This document shows, piece after piece, positions 23,828 to 32,324 of a stretch of DNA of 64,000 nucleotides (position 1 is its first letter; each line of letters begins with the position of its first letter). Below the pieces are notes generated by a model that was not told the origin of the DNA, made no database searches, and saw nothing but the letters and a program-made list of their open reading frames with translations. The translations under genes were made by a program, and so were the position numbers. The DNA is from JBKBIP01 sp046297495 (GTDB lineage Bacteria; Planctomycetota; Planctomycetia; Gemmatales; Gemmataceae): assembly GCA_046297495.1 (NCBI GenBank), contig JBKBIP010000013.1:1-64000 (forward strand). The letters run 5' to 3'.

Positions 23828-24150
23828 CTTGCATCTTCCACGGATATTTTCAGACAAATCCCAACAGCCTCAGGACTTGGGGCAACTTTCCTCTCCGGGG
23901 TCGCCTCAGTCTCAGTTTGTCTCCCCAAATCGTTGTGACAATCTCCAAACAAGGCAAGCCGTGGGCTAGAGTGCTTATTGATTGCCAATTTAAGGGTTGT
24001 CGTATGTCAACTCCTTAGCTTGTCCAGGACCGTTTGCTGTTTCAACATGGGTAAGGTGATTCGACATAAGTTCAAGAACGACGTAGGACTCACTTTACTC
24101 ACCTTGAAATAGCAAACGGCCCTGCTGCCACGGATTCCCTAAAATGTCTC

Positions 24151-24179
24151 TTGACCAATCGGCGAGGCTGCAATAGCGT
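24151..24179 (+). promoter_or_regulatory. Candidate promoter for rpsL
   Basis: TTGACC at 24151-24156, 17 bases, then TAGCGT at 24174-24179 gives a sigma70-like arrangement with a good -35 and a weak -10. The rpsL ATG is about 84 bases from the -10. No stronger promoter is seen in the gap. Confidence 0.4.
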
Positions 24180-24262
24180 ATGATTTTCCGAGCTTTGCCA
24201 CGCAGCTGAGGAATTGGCCCGATGGTGGTTCCTCGATGACGTTTAGAGAGTGAGAACTGTCC

Positions 24263-24640
24263 ATGCCGACGATCAATCAGCTGGTTCGTAAACCACGGCG
24301 CCAGCAATATCGCAGACCCAAGCATCCGGCGTTGCAAGGCAATCCGCAGAAGCGCGGCGTGTGCTTGCAAGTCAAGACCATGACGCCCAAGAAACCGAAC
24401 TCCGCATTGCGGAAGGTGGCCCGCGTGCGGCTATCCAATGGCATTGAAGTGACCGCCTATATTCCTGGCGAGGGGCACAACCTCCAGGAACACTCGATTG
24501 TTCTGGTGCGCGGCGGCCGGGTCCGCGATCTGCCCGGCGTGCGCTACCACATCATCCGTGGCGTCCTCGACACGCAAGGGGTGGGGGACCGCAAGCAAGC
24601 CCGCTCGAAGTATGGCGCGAAGCGCGGAGGGAAGAAGTAA
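24263..24640 (+). CDS. rpsL: 30S ribosomal protein S12
   Basis: S12 of the decoding centre, 125 aa. The invariant TMTPKKPNSALRKVARVRL and GRVRDLPGVRYHIIRG segments are intact; the Lys in KPNSALRK that, when mutated, gives streptomycin resistance is wild type. The C-terminus ends in KYGAKRGGKK as usual. It heads the plus-strand ribosomal cluster. It is followed by a zinc-ribbon gene instead of directly by rpsG. Confidence 0.98.
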   Translation: MPTINQLVRKPRRQQYRRPKHPALQGNPQKRGVCLQVKTMTPKKPNSALRKVARVRLSNGIEVTAYIPGEGHNLQEHSIVLVRGGRVRDLPGVRYHIIRGVLDTQGVGDRKQARSKYGAKRGGKK

Positions 24641-24808
24641 TCACCTCTTTCGCCTTCGTGGCCCGTGTCGCCGGCAGCGTGGCTGCCATCCGCGGCGCGG
24701 CGATGATCTGGCCCGTACTGGTGTTCTTACCCCCAACCCAGTGAAGGACGGCCGGCTCCCGCACGCTGGGAAGCCCGTGTCGTTGTTCTGTCAGAAGGCT
24801 GCCGCACG

Positions 24809-25048
24809 ATGATGGAAGTAAATGTCACCCTGGAGTTCACCTGCTGCCATTGCCATCATTCCATCAGCGTGACGCTGCGTTGCGCGGGGCAAGGGCTGAA
24901 CGCCTCCCGCCCCCCGGTGGCGGTGGTGAATATTCCTTGTCCTAATTGCGGCAGCGTCAATAAGCTGAGTTTTGAGCCGACCGGCTTGATTCATGACGTG
25001 GAGCCGGTGCTGAACAGTTGTTTTGATTTCGCCCCTTCGATAAATTAA
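24809..25048 (+). CDS. Small zinc-ribbon-like protein between rpsL and rpsG
   Basis: A 79-aa protein with a Cys/His cluster FTCCHCHHSISV and a CPNC pair (NIPCPNCGSVNKLSFEP) that together look like a zinc ribbon. Two adjacent ATGs (24809 and 24812) are possible starts and there is no strong SD. It is transcribed with rpsL and rpsG. The position inside the str operon suggests a translation-linked role, but I know of no characterised homologue. Confidence 0.6.
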   Translation: MMEVNVTLEFTCCHCHHSISVTLRCAGQGLNASRPPVAVVNIPCPNCGSVNKLSFEPTGLIHDVEPVLNSCFDFAPSIN

Positions 25049-25163
25049 TGGTAATGGATCGCTTCCCGCAGGGGGGATCGATAGCCCGCGTGAAACCAGC
25101 CAGCCTGCGAAGTACGCGAGAAGTATTCCTCTGGCAAGGAAGAATCTCCGAGTACCGCTCCCT

Positions 25164-25183
25164 GACGGTCGCGGCTCCGACAA
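25164..25183 (+). repeat. Half copy of a dispersed palindromic repeat
   Basis: GACGGTCGCGGCTCCGACAA here is identical to 58081-58100, and the preceding CCGCTCCC also matches; at the second site it is the right arm of a full palindrome. The left arm is not recognisable here. It lies in the rpsG leader. Confidence 0.55.
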
Positions 25184-25241
25184 TCTGGTTTGCTGGAGTA
25201 ATAGAGGACCATCTTTCTTCTTGTCCGTGAGTGAGTCAATC

Positions 25242-25712
25242 ATGGGTAAACGCACCGCCAGCGCGACGACCTTGAAACCGGACCCGCGCTTCAACAACAT
25301 CCTGGCCAGTAAGTTCATCAATTGTCTGATGTGGGACGGCAAGAAATCGGTCGCCGTCCGCATCTTTTACGATGCCCTGGATCAGATCAAGAGACGCTTG
25401 CCGGACCAGGAGCCGATCGACGTGTTCATCCACGCCGTCGATAACGTCAAGCCGACCGTCGAGGTGCGTTCCAAGCGCGTCGGCGGGGCCACGTATCAGG
25501 TGCCGATGCAAGTGAATCGCAGCCGGCAACAAAGTCTGGCCATTCGCTGGATTATCGACGCCGCCCGCAAGAAGAAGGGTCGGCCCATGCACTTGCGCTT
25601 GGCCGATGAGCTGTTGGCCGCCTACCGGCGTGAAGGGGAAGCCATGACCAAACGCGAAAACACCATCAAGATGGCCGAGTCGAACAAGGCGTTCGCCCAT
25701 TTCGCGTGGTAA
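25242..25712 (+). CDS. rpsG: 30S ribosomal protein S7
   Basis: Primary 16S rRNA-binding protein of the small-subunit head, 156 aa. Family segments DPRFNNILASKFINCLMWDG, KPTVEVRSKRVGGATYQVP and the C-terminal KMAESNKAFAHFAW are clear. Start placed at ATG 25242 (MGKRTASATTLKPDPR); a TTG seven codons upstream in frame is unlikely. Followed by a strong intrinsic terminator before fusA. Confidence 0.97.
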   Translation: MGKRTASATTLKPDPRFNNILASKFINCLMWDGKKSVAVRIFYDALDQIKRRLPDQEPIDVFIHAVDNVKPTVEVRSKRVGGATYQVPMQVNRSRQQSLAIRWIIDAARKKKGRPMHLRLADELLAAYRREGEAMTKRENTIKMAESNKAFAHFAW

Positions 25713-25731
25713 GGCGGCCGCCCATCATCGG

Positions 25732-25784
25732 GGTCAGGGACCTGGGAAGAACCATCACTTCCCGGGTCTCTGGCCCTTTTTTGC
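25732..25784 (+). terminator. Intrinsic terminator between rpsG and fusA
   Basis: A 19-bp stem (GGGTCAGGGACCTGGGAAG at 25732-25750 with CTTCCCGGGTCTCTGGCCC at 25759-25777, only G-U departures) with a short loop is followed at once by TTTTTT. This is one of the clearest terminators in the window and separates rpsL-rpsG from fusA, so fusA needs its own promoter or partial readthrough. Confidence 0.88.
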
Positions 25785-25841
25785 TTCCCGCGCGCCGCTG
25801 ACTCGCACGCTAGACAGGTTTCTCACTCCTGGAATAGTGTC

Positions 25842-27953
25842 ATGGCGAAAACCGACAAAGTGGACCTAAGTAAGATTCGCAATATCGGCGTCATCGCCCA
25901 CATTGACGCCGGCAAGACCACGACCACCGAACACATTCTGTACTATGCCGGCGCCACGCACCGTCTCGGCGAGGTGGACGCCGGCACCACGGAAGCGGAC
26001 TACGACCCGGAAGAAAAGGAACGGGGCATCACCATCTACAGCGCGTGCGTCCCCTTCCAATGGCAAGGCCATACGATCAACTTGATCGACACGCCGGGAC
26101 ACGTCGATTTCACCGCCGAGGTCGAGCGTTCGCTGCGCGTGCTCGATGGCTGCGTCGTGGTGTTCGACGCCCAAAAAGGGGTCGAGGCGCAATCGGAAAC
26201 GGTGTGGCGGCAGGCGGACAAGTACGGCGTTCCCCGCCTGGTGTTCATCAACAAGATGGACATCGTCGGCGCTAATTTCGAGAATGCGCTGGCGGACATC
26301 CGCGAGCGCCTGCAAGGACGCCCCGTGGCCATCACCATTCCCATCGGCAGCGGCTCCATCAAGGACAGCCCGCGCCCCTTCGAGGGAGTCATCGACCTGA
26401 TCGCCATGCAAGCCCTATACTTTCGGCCTAGTTCCGCTGACCGGCCCGATGGCAAGACGGTCGAATTCCAGCCGATTCCCGACGATTTGCTGGCCGAGGC
26501 CCAAAGCTGGCGCGAGAAATTATTCGACGTGCTCACGGAAGTGGACGAAGAGGACCGCATCACCAGCGCCTACCTTGAAGGACAACCAATTGAGGTCACG
26601 GTGATCCGCGAGCTGCTGCGGCAGCGCACATTGCGCAACGAGATTCAACCGGTGTTGTGCGGCTCCGGACGCGAGCACATCGGCGTGCAGCCGTTGATGG
26701 ATGCCGTGTGTTGGTATCTGCCCTGCCCGCTGGATCGCCCGCCCGTGACGGGCGTGAATCCCAAGAAGCCGGACAAGCAAGAGAAACGCAAGCCGGACCC
26801 CAACGAACCGTTCTGTGGCTTGGTCTTCAAGGTGGTGGCCGACAAGCATGGCGACGTGTTCTTCGTGCGCGTCTATTCCGGGACACTAAAAGGACAAAGC
26901 CGCGTCTATAATCCCGGCAAGGAGGCCAAGGAGCTAATTAGCAAACTGTATCACATCCACGCCGACCCCAAGCGCGGCCGGGAGGAAGTCCCCACTGCTC
27001 CCGCTGGCGACATCGTGGCCTTGGTCGGCTTGCGTGATTCCATCACCGGCGATACCTTGTGCGATCCGCAGCATCCCATCTTGCTGGAAGCGATTAAGTT
27101 CGCCGAGGCGGTCGTGAGTCAATCGGTGGAGCCGTATTCGTCCGCCGACCGGGACAAGCTGCTGGAAACGCTCAATGCCCTCAAACGGGAAGACCCGACC
27201 TTCGACTGGCGCGTCGATGCGGAAACCGGCCAAACGCTGATGAGCGGCATGGGGGTGCTGCACCTGGAAATCAAGCAGCATCGCATGGAACGGGATTTCG
27301 GCTTGAAAGTGCGCGTGGGTAAGCCGTATGTCAGTTACCGCGAGACGTTGCGCCAGCCCCGGCTTGTCCAAGGGGGCGTGCCCCGGCTGGAAACCTACGT
27401 CGAGGTCTATTTCGAGCCAGTGCGCTCTACCACGGCGGCCGCGCCAGAGGTCGTCGAGGCGGGGGATGTCGCTCACGTTCCCAAGCCGTTGCGCGAGGCG
27501 GCGCTGCAAGGAGTGAAAGGCTCGTTGCTATCGGGGGACTTGGGGTTTCCGGTCATCAACGTGCGGGCCGAGATTCGCGGCTACACGCTGCATCCGGAGT
27601 TGTCCACTGAGGTGGCCGTGCAAGCCGCCGGCGCCGATGCCGTGCTCAAGGCCCTCAAGGACAACGCCGTGCTCCTGGAGCCGGTGATGGCGTTGGAAGT
27701 GACCATCCCTGAGGATTATCTCGGCCCTGTCAGCGCCGACCTGAACGCCCGCCGCGCCACCATCACGGAGATGCACACGCGCGGCAACCTGCGCGTGCTG
27801 GAAGCGCTGATCCCCTTGGCCAAGATGTTCGACTACTCGGACAAAATCCGCAGCCTGACCCAGGGCCGGGCCAGCTGGACGATGGAGCCACACGCCTACG
27901 AACCAGCCCCCGATGAAGTCATGCGGCAATTGTTCGGCGAGGCGGGGATATAG
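25842..27953 (+). CDS. fusA: Translation elongation factor G
   Basis: GTPase that drives ribosomal translocation, 703 aa. G1 AHIDAGKTTTTE, switch region ERGITIYSACVPF, G3 DTPGHVDF and G4 NKMD are all present; the later domains include QTLMSGMGVLHLEIKQHRME and GRASWTMEPHAYEPAP. The switch I segment (GEVDAGTTEADYDPEEKERG) differs from the common GEVHDGAATMDWM form, as in the divergent EF-G types reported from spirochaetes, planctomycetes and delta-proteobacteria; whether this is the main translocase cannot be told here. No SD of the AGGAGG type lies close to the ATG. tuf does not follow. Confidence 0.95.
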   Translation: MAKTDKVDLSKIRNIGVIAHIDAGKTTTTEHILYYAGATHRLGEVDAGTTEADYDPEEKERGITIYSACVPFQWQGHTINLIDTPGHVDFTAEVERSLRVLDGCVVVFDAQKGVEAQSETVWRQADKYGVPRLVFINKMDIVGANFENALADIRERLQGRPVAITIPIGSGSIKDSPRPFEGVIDLIAMQALYFRPSSADRPDGKTVEFQPIPDDLLAEAQSWREKLFDVLTEVDEEDRITSAYLEGQPIEVTVIRELLRQRTLRNEIQPVLCGSGREHIGVQPLMDAVCWYLPCPLDRPPVTGVNPKKPDKQEKRKPDPNEPFCGLVFKVVADKHGDVFFVRVYSGTLKGQSRVYNPGKEAKELISKLYHIHADPKRGREEVPTAPAGDIVALVGLRDSITGDTLCDPQHPILLEAIKFAEAVVSQSVEPYSSADRDKLLETLNALKREDPTFDWRVDAETGQTLMSGMGVLHLEIKQHRMERDFGLKVRVGKPYVSYRETLRQPRLVQGGVPRLETYVEVYFEPVRSTTAAAPEVVEAGDVAHVPKPLREAALQGVKGSLLSGDLGFPVINVRAEIRGYTLHPELSTEVAVQAAGADAVLKALKDNAVLLEPVMALEVTIPEDYLGPVSADLNARRATITEMHTRGNLRVLEALIPLAKMFDYSDKIRSLTQGRASWTMEPHAYEPAPDEVMRQLFGEAGI

Positions 27954-27992
27954 AATTGGTGACCGCGCGCAAGACAAGTCGTTGAGAAAATA

Positions 27993-28046
27993 GGATTCAT
28001 CGGTTCGCGCATGAAGTTGAGAAACTGTACGCGAATCGATGAATCC
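27993..28046. repeat. Imperfect palindrome (family with TTCGCG/CGCGAA arms)
   Basis: GGATTCATCGGTTCGCG (27993-28009) is mirrored by CGCGAATCGATGAATCC (28030-28046), 16 of 17 positions pairing, 20-base loop. Related palindromes occur at 29805-29835, 34838-34887, 47024-47066, 52328-52376 and 61319-61352. No T tract follows, so it is not a standard terminator. Confidence 0.65.
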
Positions 28047-28130
28047 AAAAGATATTTGAAATATCAGGATGCCCGGAAAGGCATCCGACACACTTGGCCC
28101 GGTTTCACGAAAATATCTCGCAAGACTCCC

Positions 28131-28159
28131 TTGACAGGAGTTTCGTGGCTCACTACCAT
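28131..28159 (+). promoter_or_regulatory. Promoter of the S10 operon
   Basis: Consensus -35 TTGACA at 28131-28136, exactly 17 bases, then TACCAT at 28154-28159. Predicted start of transcription is near 28166, leaving a leader of about 45 bases before the rpsJ start. It follows a palindrome and the fusA gene, and would drive rpsJ and the genes after it. Confidence 0.65.
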
Positions 28160-28211
28160 AACAATCTTTCCATATACAATGAAGATTGGGTGACATTCGG
28201 AGGAATTATCG

Positions 28212-28550
<339 letters not shown>

Positions 28551-28768
28551 GCCCAACTTTCCCCCATACTGGTGTCATCACTACCATCGGCCCCTGTTCC
28601 ACGCCGTCCCGACGAATAGGTCATCTTCTCAACGCCAGGAAGGCGATCAACCAGCTGGCCGGTTCCCAACCATTCCCGGTGGCTGGTGGATTTACATAAT
28701 GTCAATCTGTTGCCTAACACCACGGGACCATCCCCGCGTGGCGAGGTCTTGCAGAGAGGGTTTTTACC

Positions 28769-29467
28769 GTGTCCGCCACAGAAACGGCTTTGCCGATCAA
28801 CTTGAAAGTGTACAACCGCCAAGGGGAGGAAATCGGCGTCGTGGAGGTCGATCCGGCGGAGTTCGGCGGTTCGGTCAATCGGCAACTGCTGCACGATGTC
28901 GTGCTAATGCACTTGGCGAACCAGCGAGCCGGCACGCACTCGACCAAGCGGCGCGGCGAGGTGGCGGGTAGCACCCGCAAACTGTTCCGCCAAAAGGGAA
29001 CGGGCAACGCCCGCGTTGGCACGCGCCGCACCAACAAGCGGCGCGGCGGCGGCACCGCCAAAGGCCCCAAGCCCCGCGACTACGAATATCATCTGCCCAA
29101 GAAAGCGGTTCGCGCTGCCGTGCGCATGGCGTTGCTCAGCAAGTTTCTCGATCAGGAAACGGTCATTATCGACGAGCTGAGCTTGCCCGAGCCAAAGACC
29201 AAAGAGATGGCCGACATCCTGAAGAAGTTGCGGCTGGATGGCCAATCGTGCTTGATTGGCACCGCCGACCATGATCCCGTGGTGTACCAGTCGGCGCGCA
29301 ATATCCCCGGCGTTCAGGTGGCGCCGGCCAAAGAGTTGAACACCTACGCCGTGTTGCGGCCCAAGCGGCTGCTACTGACCAAAGCCGCCCTGGAAGCGCT
29401 GCGGGCCAAGGGGGCTGCCGCGGAAGGGGCAGCGGCTACGAGCACCGAGTCAATACTGAGCCAGTGA
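28769..29467 (+). CDS. rplD: 50S ribosomal protein L4
   Basis: L4, 232 aa, a primary 23S-binding protein lining the exit tunnel. The long loop (RGEVAGSTRKLFRQKGTGNA, then RRGGGTAKGPKPRDYEYHLP) and the C-terminal LNTYAVLRPKRLLLTKAALEAL are typical. Start GTG 28769 with GAGAGGG upstream. It directly follows rpsJ after 218 bases; rplC (L3), which normally lies between, is absent. The C-terminus carries a short Ala-rich extension. Confidence 0.96.
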   Translation: MSATETALPINLKVYNRQGEEIGVVEVDPAEFGGSVNRQLLHDVVLMHLANQRAGTHSTKRRGEVAGSTRKLFRQKGTGNARVGTRRTNKRRGGGTAKGPKPRDYEYHLPKKAVRAAVRMALLSKFLDQETVIIDELSLPEPKTKEMADILKKLRLDGQSCLIGTADHDPVVYQSARNIPGVQVAPAKELNTYAVLRPKRLLLTKAALEALRAKGAAAEGAAATSTESILSQ

Positions 29468-29480
29468 GAGGAGTGGCGTG

Positions 29481-29798
29481 ATGGCGGAAACGATGTTGGG
29501 CCGGTCGCGCGGTCCCCAATTGGACGCGCATCAAGTGATTCTCCGGCCCCTGATCACCGAAAAAGGGACGCACCAAAGCACGCACCGCAACGCGTACACG
29601 TTCGAGGTCAACTCCTGGGCGACCAAGACGGAAATCAAGAAGGCCCTGGAGGATTTGTTCGGCGTGCGCGTCGAGAAAGTCCGCACCCAGACCCGTTTGG
29701 GGAAGAAACGCCGCTTCCGGTTCCGCGTCGGCCGTATGCCGAATTGGAAAAAAGCCATCGTCACGTTGCACGAGGAAGATCGGATTGAGTTCTTCTAA
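29481..29798 (+). CDS. rplW: 50S ribosomal protein L23
   Basis: L23, 105 aa, at the tunnel exit where SRP and trigger factor dock. Segments ILRPLITEKGTHQSTHRNAY, TFEVNSWATKTEIKKALEDL and FGVRVEKVRTQTRLGKKRR match the family. ATG 29481 is preceded by GAGGAG at seven bases; the GTG three bases earlier is not used. Confidence 0.96.
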   Translation: MAETMLGRSRGPQLDAHQVILRPLITEKGTHQSTHRNAYTFEVNSWATKTEIKKALEDLFGVRVEKVRTQTRLGKKRRFRFRVGRMPNWKKAIVTLHEEDRIEFF

Positions 29799-29804
29799 GA
29801 CTGG

Positions 29805-29835
29805 TCGGTTCGCGCGCTCTGAGGGCGCGAACCGA
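29805..29835. repeat. Palindrome of the TTCGCG family between rplW and rplB
   Basis: TCGGTTCGCGC (29805-29815) pairs perfectly with GCGCGAACCGA (29825-29835) around a 9-base loop. It lies just after the rplW stop. In the mRNA it would form a stable hairpin that might protect or separate the two cistrons. Confidence 0.6.
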
Positions 29836-29865
29836 TGAAGCTAGCGAATCAGACAGGAAATCATC

Positions 29866-30720
29866 ATGGGTATTCGGCGCTACAAACCGACTTCGGCAGG
29901 CCGGCGGCATGGTTCGGTCAGTGACTTCGCCGAGATCACCGACCGCAAGAAGAAGCCGGAAAAGTCCCTGGTCAAACCCGCCAAGAAAAAAGGGGGGCGC
30001 AATAACCAGGGAGTCATTACCGTGCGCTTTCGCGGCGGCGGCCACAAGCGCAAATACCGCATCATCGATTTCCAACGCAAAAAGGACGGCGTCTGGGCCA
30101 CCGTGGTTAGTATCGAATATGATCCCAACCGCTCGTCGCGCATCGCCTTGTTGGAGTACGAGGACGGCGACAAAACCTACATCTTGGCCCCCGAAGGCTT
30201 GAAGGCGGGGGATAAGGTGATGAGCGGCGAACAGGCGGAGCCGCGCGTGGGCAATTGTATGCCACTCCGCTGTATCCCGCTGGGCATGACGATTCACAAT
30301 GTCGAGATGCAGCCTGGGCGCGGTGGCCAGTTGTGTCGCAGCGCCGGCACCCGCGTCACCCTGACCGCCCGCGAGGGGAAATGGGCGCAGATCACGTTGC
30401 CTTCCGGCGAGATGCGCCGCGTTAGCTCGGATTGCCGGGCCACCATCGGCACCATCGGCAACTCGGATCACATGAATCTCGATCTGGGCAAGGCGGGGCG
30501 AAAACGCTGGCTGGGACGGAAACCTCATAATCGCGGCGTCTCCATGAACCCCGTCAACCATCCGATGGGGGGTGGTGAAGGGCGGACCTCCGGCGGTCGG
30601 CATCCGTGCAGTCCGACCGGCGTGCTGGCCAAGGGGGGCAAGACCCGCAAGAAACGGAAACCATCGAATGCCGCTATCGTCCGGCGCCGTCGTCCGGGTG
30701 TCCGGTATCAATCGAAGTAG
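29866..30720 (+). CDS. rplB: 50S ribosomal protein L2
   Basis: L2, 284 aa, near the peptidyl transferase centre. Conserved parts: YKPTSAGRRHGSVSDFAEIT at the start, GGGHKRKYRIIDFQRKKDG, and the signature GVSMNPVNHPMGGGEGRTSG near the C-terminus including the functionally important His. Insertion KKKPEKSLVKPAKKKGGRN is basic as usual. Confidence 0.98.
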   Translation: MGIRRYKPTSAGRRHGSVSDFAEITDRKKKPEKSLVKPAKKKGGRNNQGVITVRFRGGGHKRKYRIIDFQRKKDGVWATVVSIEYDPNRSSRIALLEYEDGDKTYILAPEGLKAGDKVMSGEQAEPRVGNCMPLRCIPLGMTIHNVEMQPGRGGQLCRSAGTRVTLTAREGKWAQITLPSGEMRRVSSDCRATIGTIGNSDHMNLDLGKAGRKRWLGRKPHNRGVSMNPVNHPMGGGEGRTSGGRHPCSPTGVLAKGGKTRKKRKPSNAAIVRRRRPGVRYQSK

Positions 30721-30784
30721 TTTTTTACGCCTGGCCGCTGGTGCGGGCGCGGAATATATTGGTCAGTCTTGGGAACCATGAACC

Positions 30785-31057
30785 ATGAGCCGATCGTTGA
30801 AAAAAGGGCCGCATGTGGACGAGCGCCTGCTGGCCAAAGTCGAGAAGCAGCAGTCCACCGGCAAACGAGAGCCGCTTAAAACTTGGGCGCGCGACTGTAC
30901 CATCGCGCCGGACTTCATCGGTATGACCTTTTTGGTCCACAACGGTAAACAGTTCGTGCGCTTGTTCGTCACCGAGGATATGGTCGGGCACAAATTGGGG
31001 GAGTTTGCTCCCACCCGTATTTTCCGCGGCCATAGTGGCGGCAAGGGCAAGAAGTAA
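30785..31057 (+). CDS. rpsS: 30S ribosomal protein S19
   Basis: S19, 90 aa, in the 30S head contacting the A-site tRNA region and S13. SRSLKKGPHVDERLLAKVEK and FIGMTFLVHNGKQFVRLFVT with MVGHKLGEFAPTRIFRGHSG are canonical. It is followed 48 bases later by an initiator tRNA gene and then rplV. Confidence 0.97.
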   Translation: MSRSLKKGPHVDERLLAKVEKQQSTGKREPLKTWARDCTIAPDFIGMTFLVHNGKQFVRLFVTEDMVGHKLGEFAPTRIFRGHSGGKGKK

Positions 31058-31105
31058 ATCGGTGGTGGTTCGGTTAAGCGATATGGTAGGGAAATGGCCC
31101 CAGCT

Positions 31106-31177
31106 CCCGGGGTGGAGCAGTGGTAGCTCGCCAGGCTCATAACCTGGAGGTCGTAGGTTCGAGTCCTACCCCCGGAA
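31106..31177 (+). tRNA. Initiator tRNA-Met (CAT) inside the S10 operon
   Basis: A complete 72-base cloverleaf: acceptor CCCGGGG against CCCCGGA with the C1:A72 mismatch that marks initiator tRNA, D arm GAGC-AGTGGTA-GCTC, anticodon stem CCAGG/CCTGG around CTCATAA (anticodon CAT), and T arm GTAGG-TTCGAGT-CCTAC. No CCA is encoded. The anticodon stem has A29:U41 where most bacterial initiators have three G:C pairs. The gene lies between rpsS and rplV and is probably processed out of the operon transcript. Confidence 0.93.
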
Positions 31178-31193
31178 TTAAGTGAGGTGCATC

Positions 31194-31535
31194 ATGGAAT
31201 TCAAGGCACACCATCGTTTCGCCGATATGTCGGCGCGCAAGATTCAACCCTTCGCCACGCTGATCCGTGGCCGGCGCGCCGACGAGGCGCTGGAGCTGTT
31301 GAAGTTTCTGCCCAACAAGGCGGCGCGTCTGTTGGAACAGGTGTTGAAAAGCGCGGTGGGTAACGCCGAGTATCAGGGGGCCCGCGATCTGGATGAATTG
31401 GTCGTCGTGGAATCACGCGTGGATGGCGGCCCCATCATGAAACGGATCCGTCCGCGCGCCCGCGGCACCGCCCACATGATCCAGCGCCGGCTGTCGCACA
31501 TTCGCGTCACGCTCTCCGATGGCGAGGAAGCGTAA
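31194..31535 (+). CDS. rplV: 50S ribosomal protein L22
   Basis: L22, 113 aa, whose loop lines the exit tunnel. HHRFADMSARKIQPFATLIR and the end MIQRRLSHIRVTLSDGEE with the loop KRIRPRARGTAHMIQRRLSH are family features. ATG 31194 follows GAGGTGCATC, the SD lying in the tail of the tRNA-containing segment; a GTG at 31182 is an unlikely alternative. Confidence 0.96.
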   Translation: MEFKAHHRFADMSARKIQPFATLIRGRRADEALELLKFLPNKAARLLEQVLKSAVGNAEYQGARDLDELVVVESRVDGGPIMKRIRPRARGTAHMIQRRLSHIRVTLSDGEEA

Positions 31536-31622
31536 GTGTAACGGGCACGAATCCGTTTATCCAATTGGTTAGCGGCGTTTCGTCGAAGCGTCGCTAATCG
31601 CACTTGTGGGGATGACATACTT

Positions 31623-32324
31623 ATGGGTCAAAAAGTTCGGCCCACCGGCTTTCGCACGGGCATCATGACCGACTGGCAAAGCCATTGGTACGCCGGCAAG
31701 CAAGACTTCGCCGAGCTGCTGATCGAGGATCAGAAGATCCGCCGGTATATCAAGAAGCACTATGGCCGCTCCGGGATCGCCCGCATCAAGATTGAGCGGA
31801 CGCGGGAAAAGGTGCTCGTGTACATCTACTCGGCGCGCGTGGGCATGATCATTGGCAAGAAGGGGCAAGAAGTCGAGAAATTGACCAAGGAGCTTGAAGA
31901 CTTGTGTCATCGGCACATCGAAGTCAAGACGATGGAAGTCAACCGCCCCGAAGTCGATTCCCAACTGGTGGCCGAGGACATCGCTGAGCAACTGGAGAAG
32001 CGGGCCAGTTTTCGGCGCACCATGAAGCGCGCCATCGATCAGACGATGGAAGCCGGCGCCAAGGGGATTCGCGTGCAACTGTCCGGGCGTTTGGGGGGGG
32101 CAGAAATGGCCCGCACCGAAAGCAACATGGCCGGCAGCATCCCGCTTTCGACCTTGCGGGCCAAGATTGAGTTTGGCTTTGCCGAGGCCAAGACAGCCCA
32201 AGGCCACATCGGCATTAAAGTGTGGATTAACAACGGCGACTACTTGGACGAGGAGACTGGCGATGGCGCTCATGCCCAAGCGAGTAAAGTATCGAAAAAG
32301 CCAGCGCGGCAAAATAAAAGGTAA
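31623..32324 (+). CDS. rpsC: 30S ribosomal protein S3
   Basis: S3, 233 aa, at the mRNA entry tunnel. KH domain with GMIIGKKGQEVEKLTKELED, the conserved start MGQKVRPTGFRTGIMTDWQS and C-terminal GRLGGAEMARTESNMAGSIP are clear. The C-terminal tail (about 20 residues, basic) overlaps the rplP start region by 62 bases, an unusually long overlap in a ribosomal operon. Confidence 0.96.
   Translation: MGQKVRPTGFRTGIMTDWQSHWYAGKQDFAELLIEDQKIRRYIKKHYGRSGIARIKIERTREKVLVYIYSARVGMIIGKKGQEVEKLTKELEDLCHRHIEVKTMEVNRPEVDSQLVAEDIAEQLEKRASFRRTMKRAIDQTMEAGAKGIRVQLSGRLGGAEMARTESNMAGSIPLSTLRAKIEFGFAEAKTAQGHIGIKVWINNGDYLDEETGDGAHAQASKVSKKPARQNKR

Larger units (their letters stand above)
23414..24262. other. Border region between the accessory island and the ribosomal cluster
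   Basis: This 849-base stretch contains the tRNA-Cys 3' fragment (23782-23827) and a candidate rpsL promoter (24151-24179). The minus-strand frame across 23632-23988 is an antisense read of the tRNA fragment (the peptide SRIRTGDGGFAIP is a common artefact of this kind) and is not counted as a gene. The rest is AT-richer and I see no other coding signal. Confidence 0.6.

Noticed and set aside
23632..23988. Minus-strand 118-codon frame with peptide SRIRTGDGGFAIP
   Set aside because: It is an antisense reading of the tRNA-Cys fragment; this peptide type is a known annotation artefact over tRNA genes.
29761..30711. 316-codon minus-strand frame opposite rplB
   Set aside because: Antisense of rplB, a universally conserved gene.
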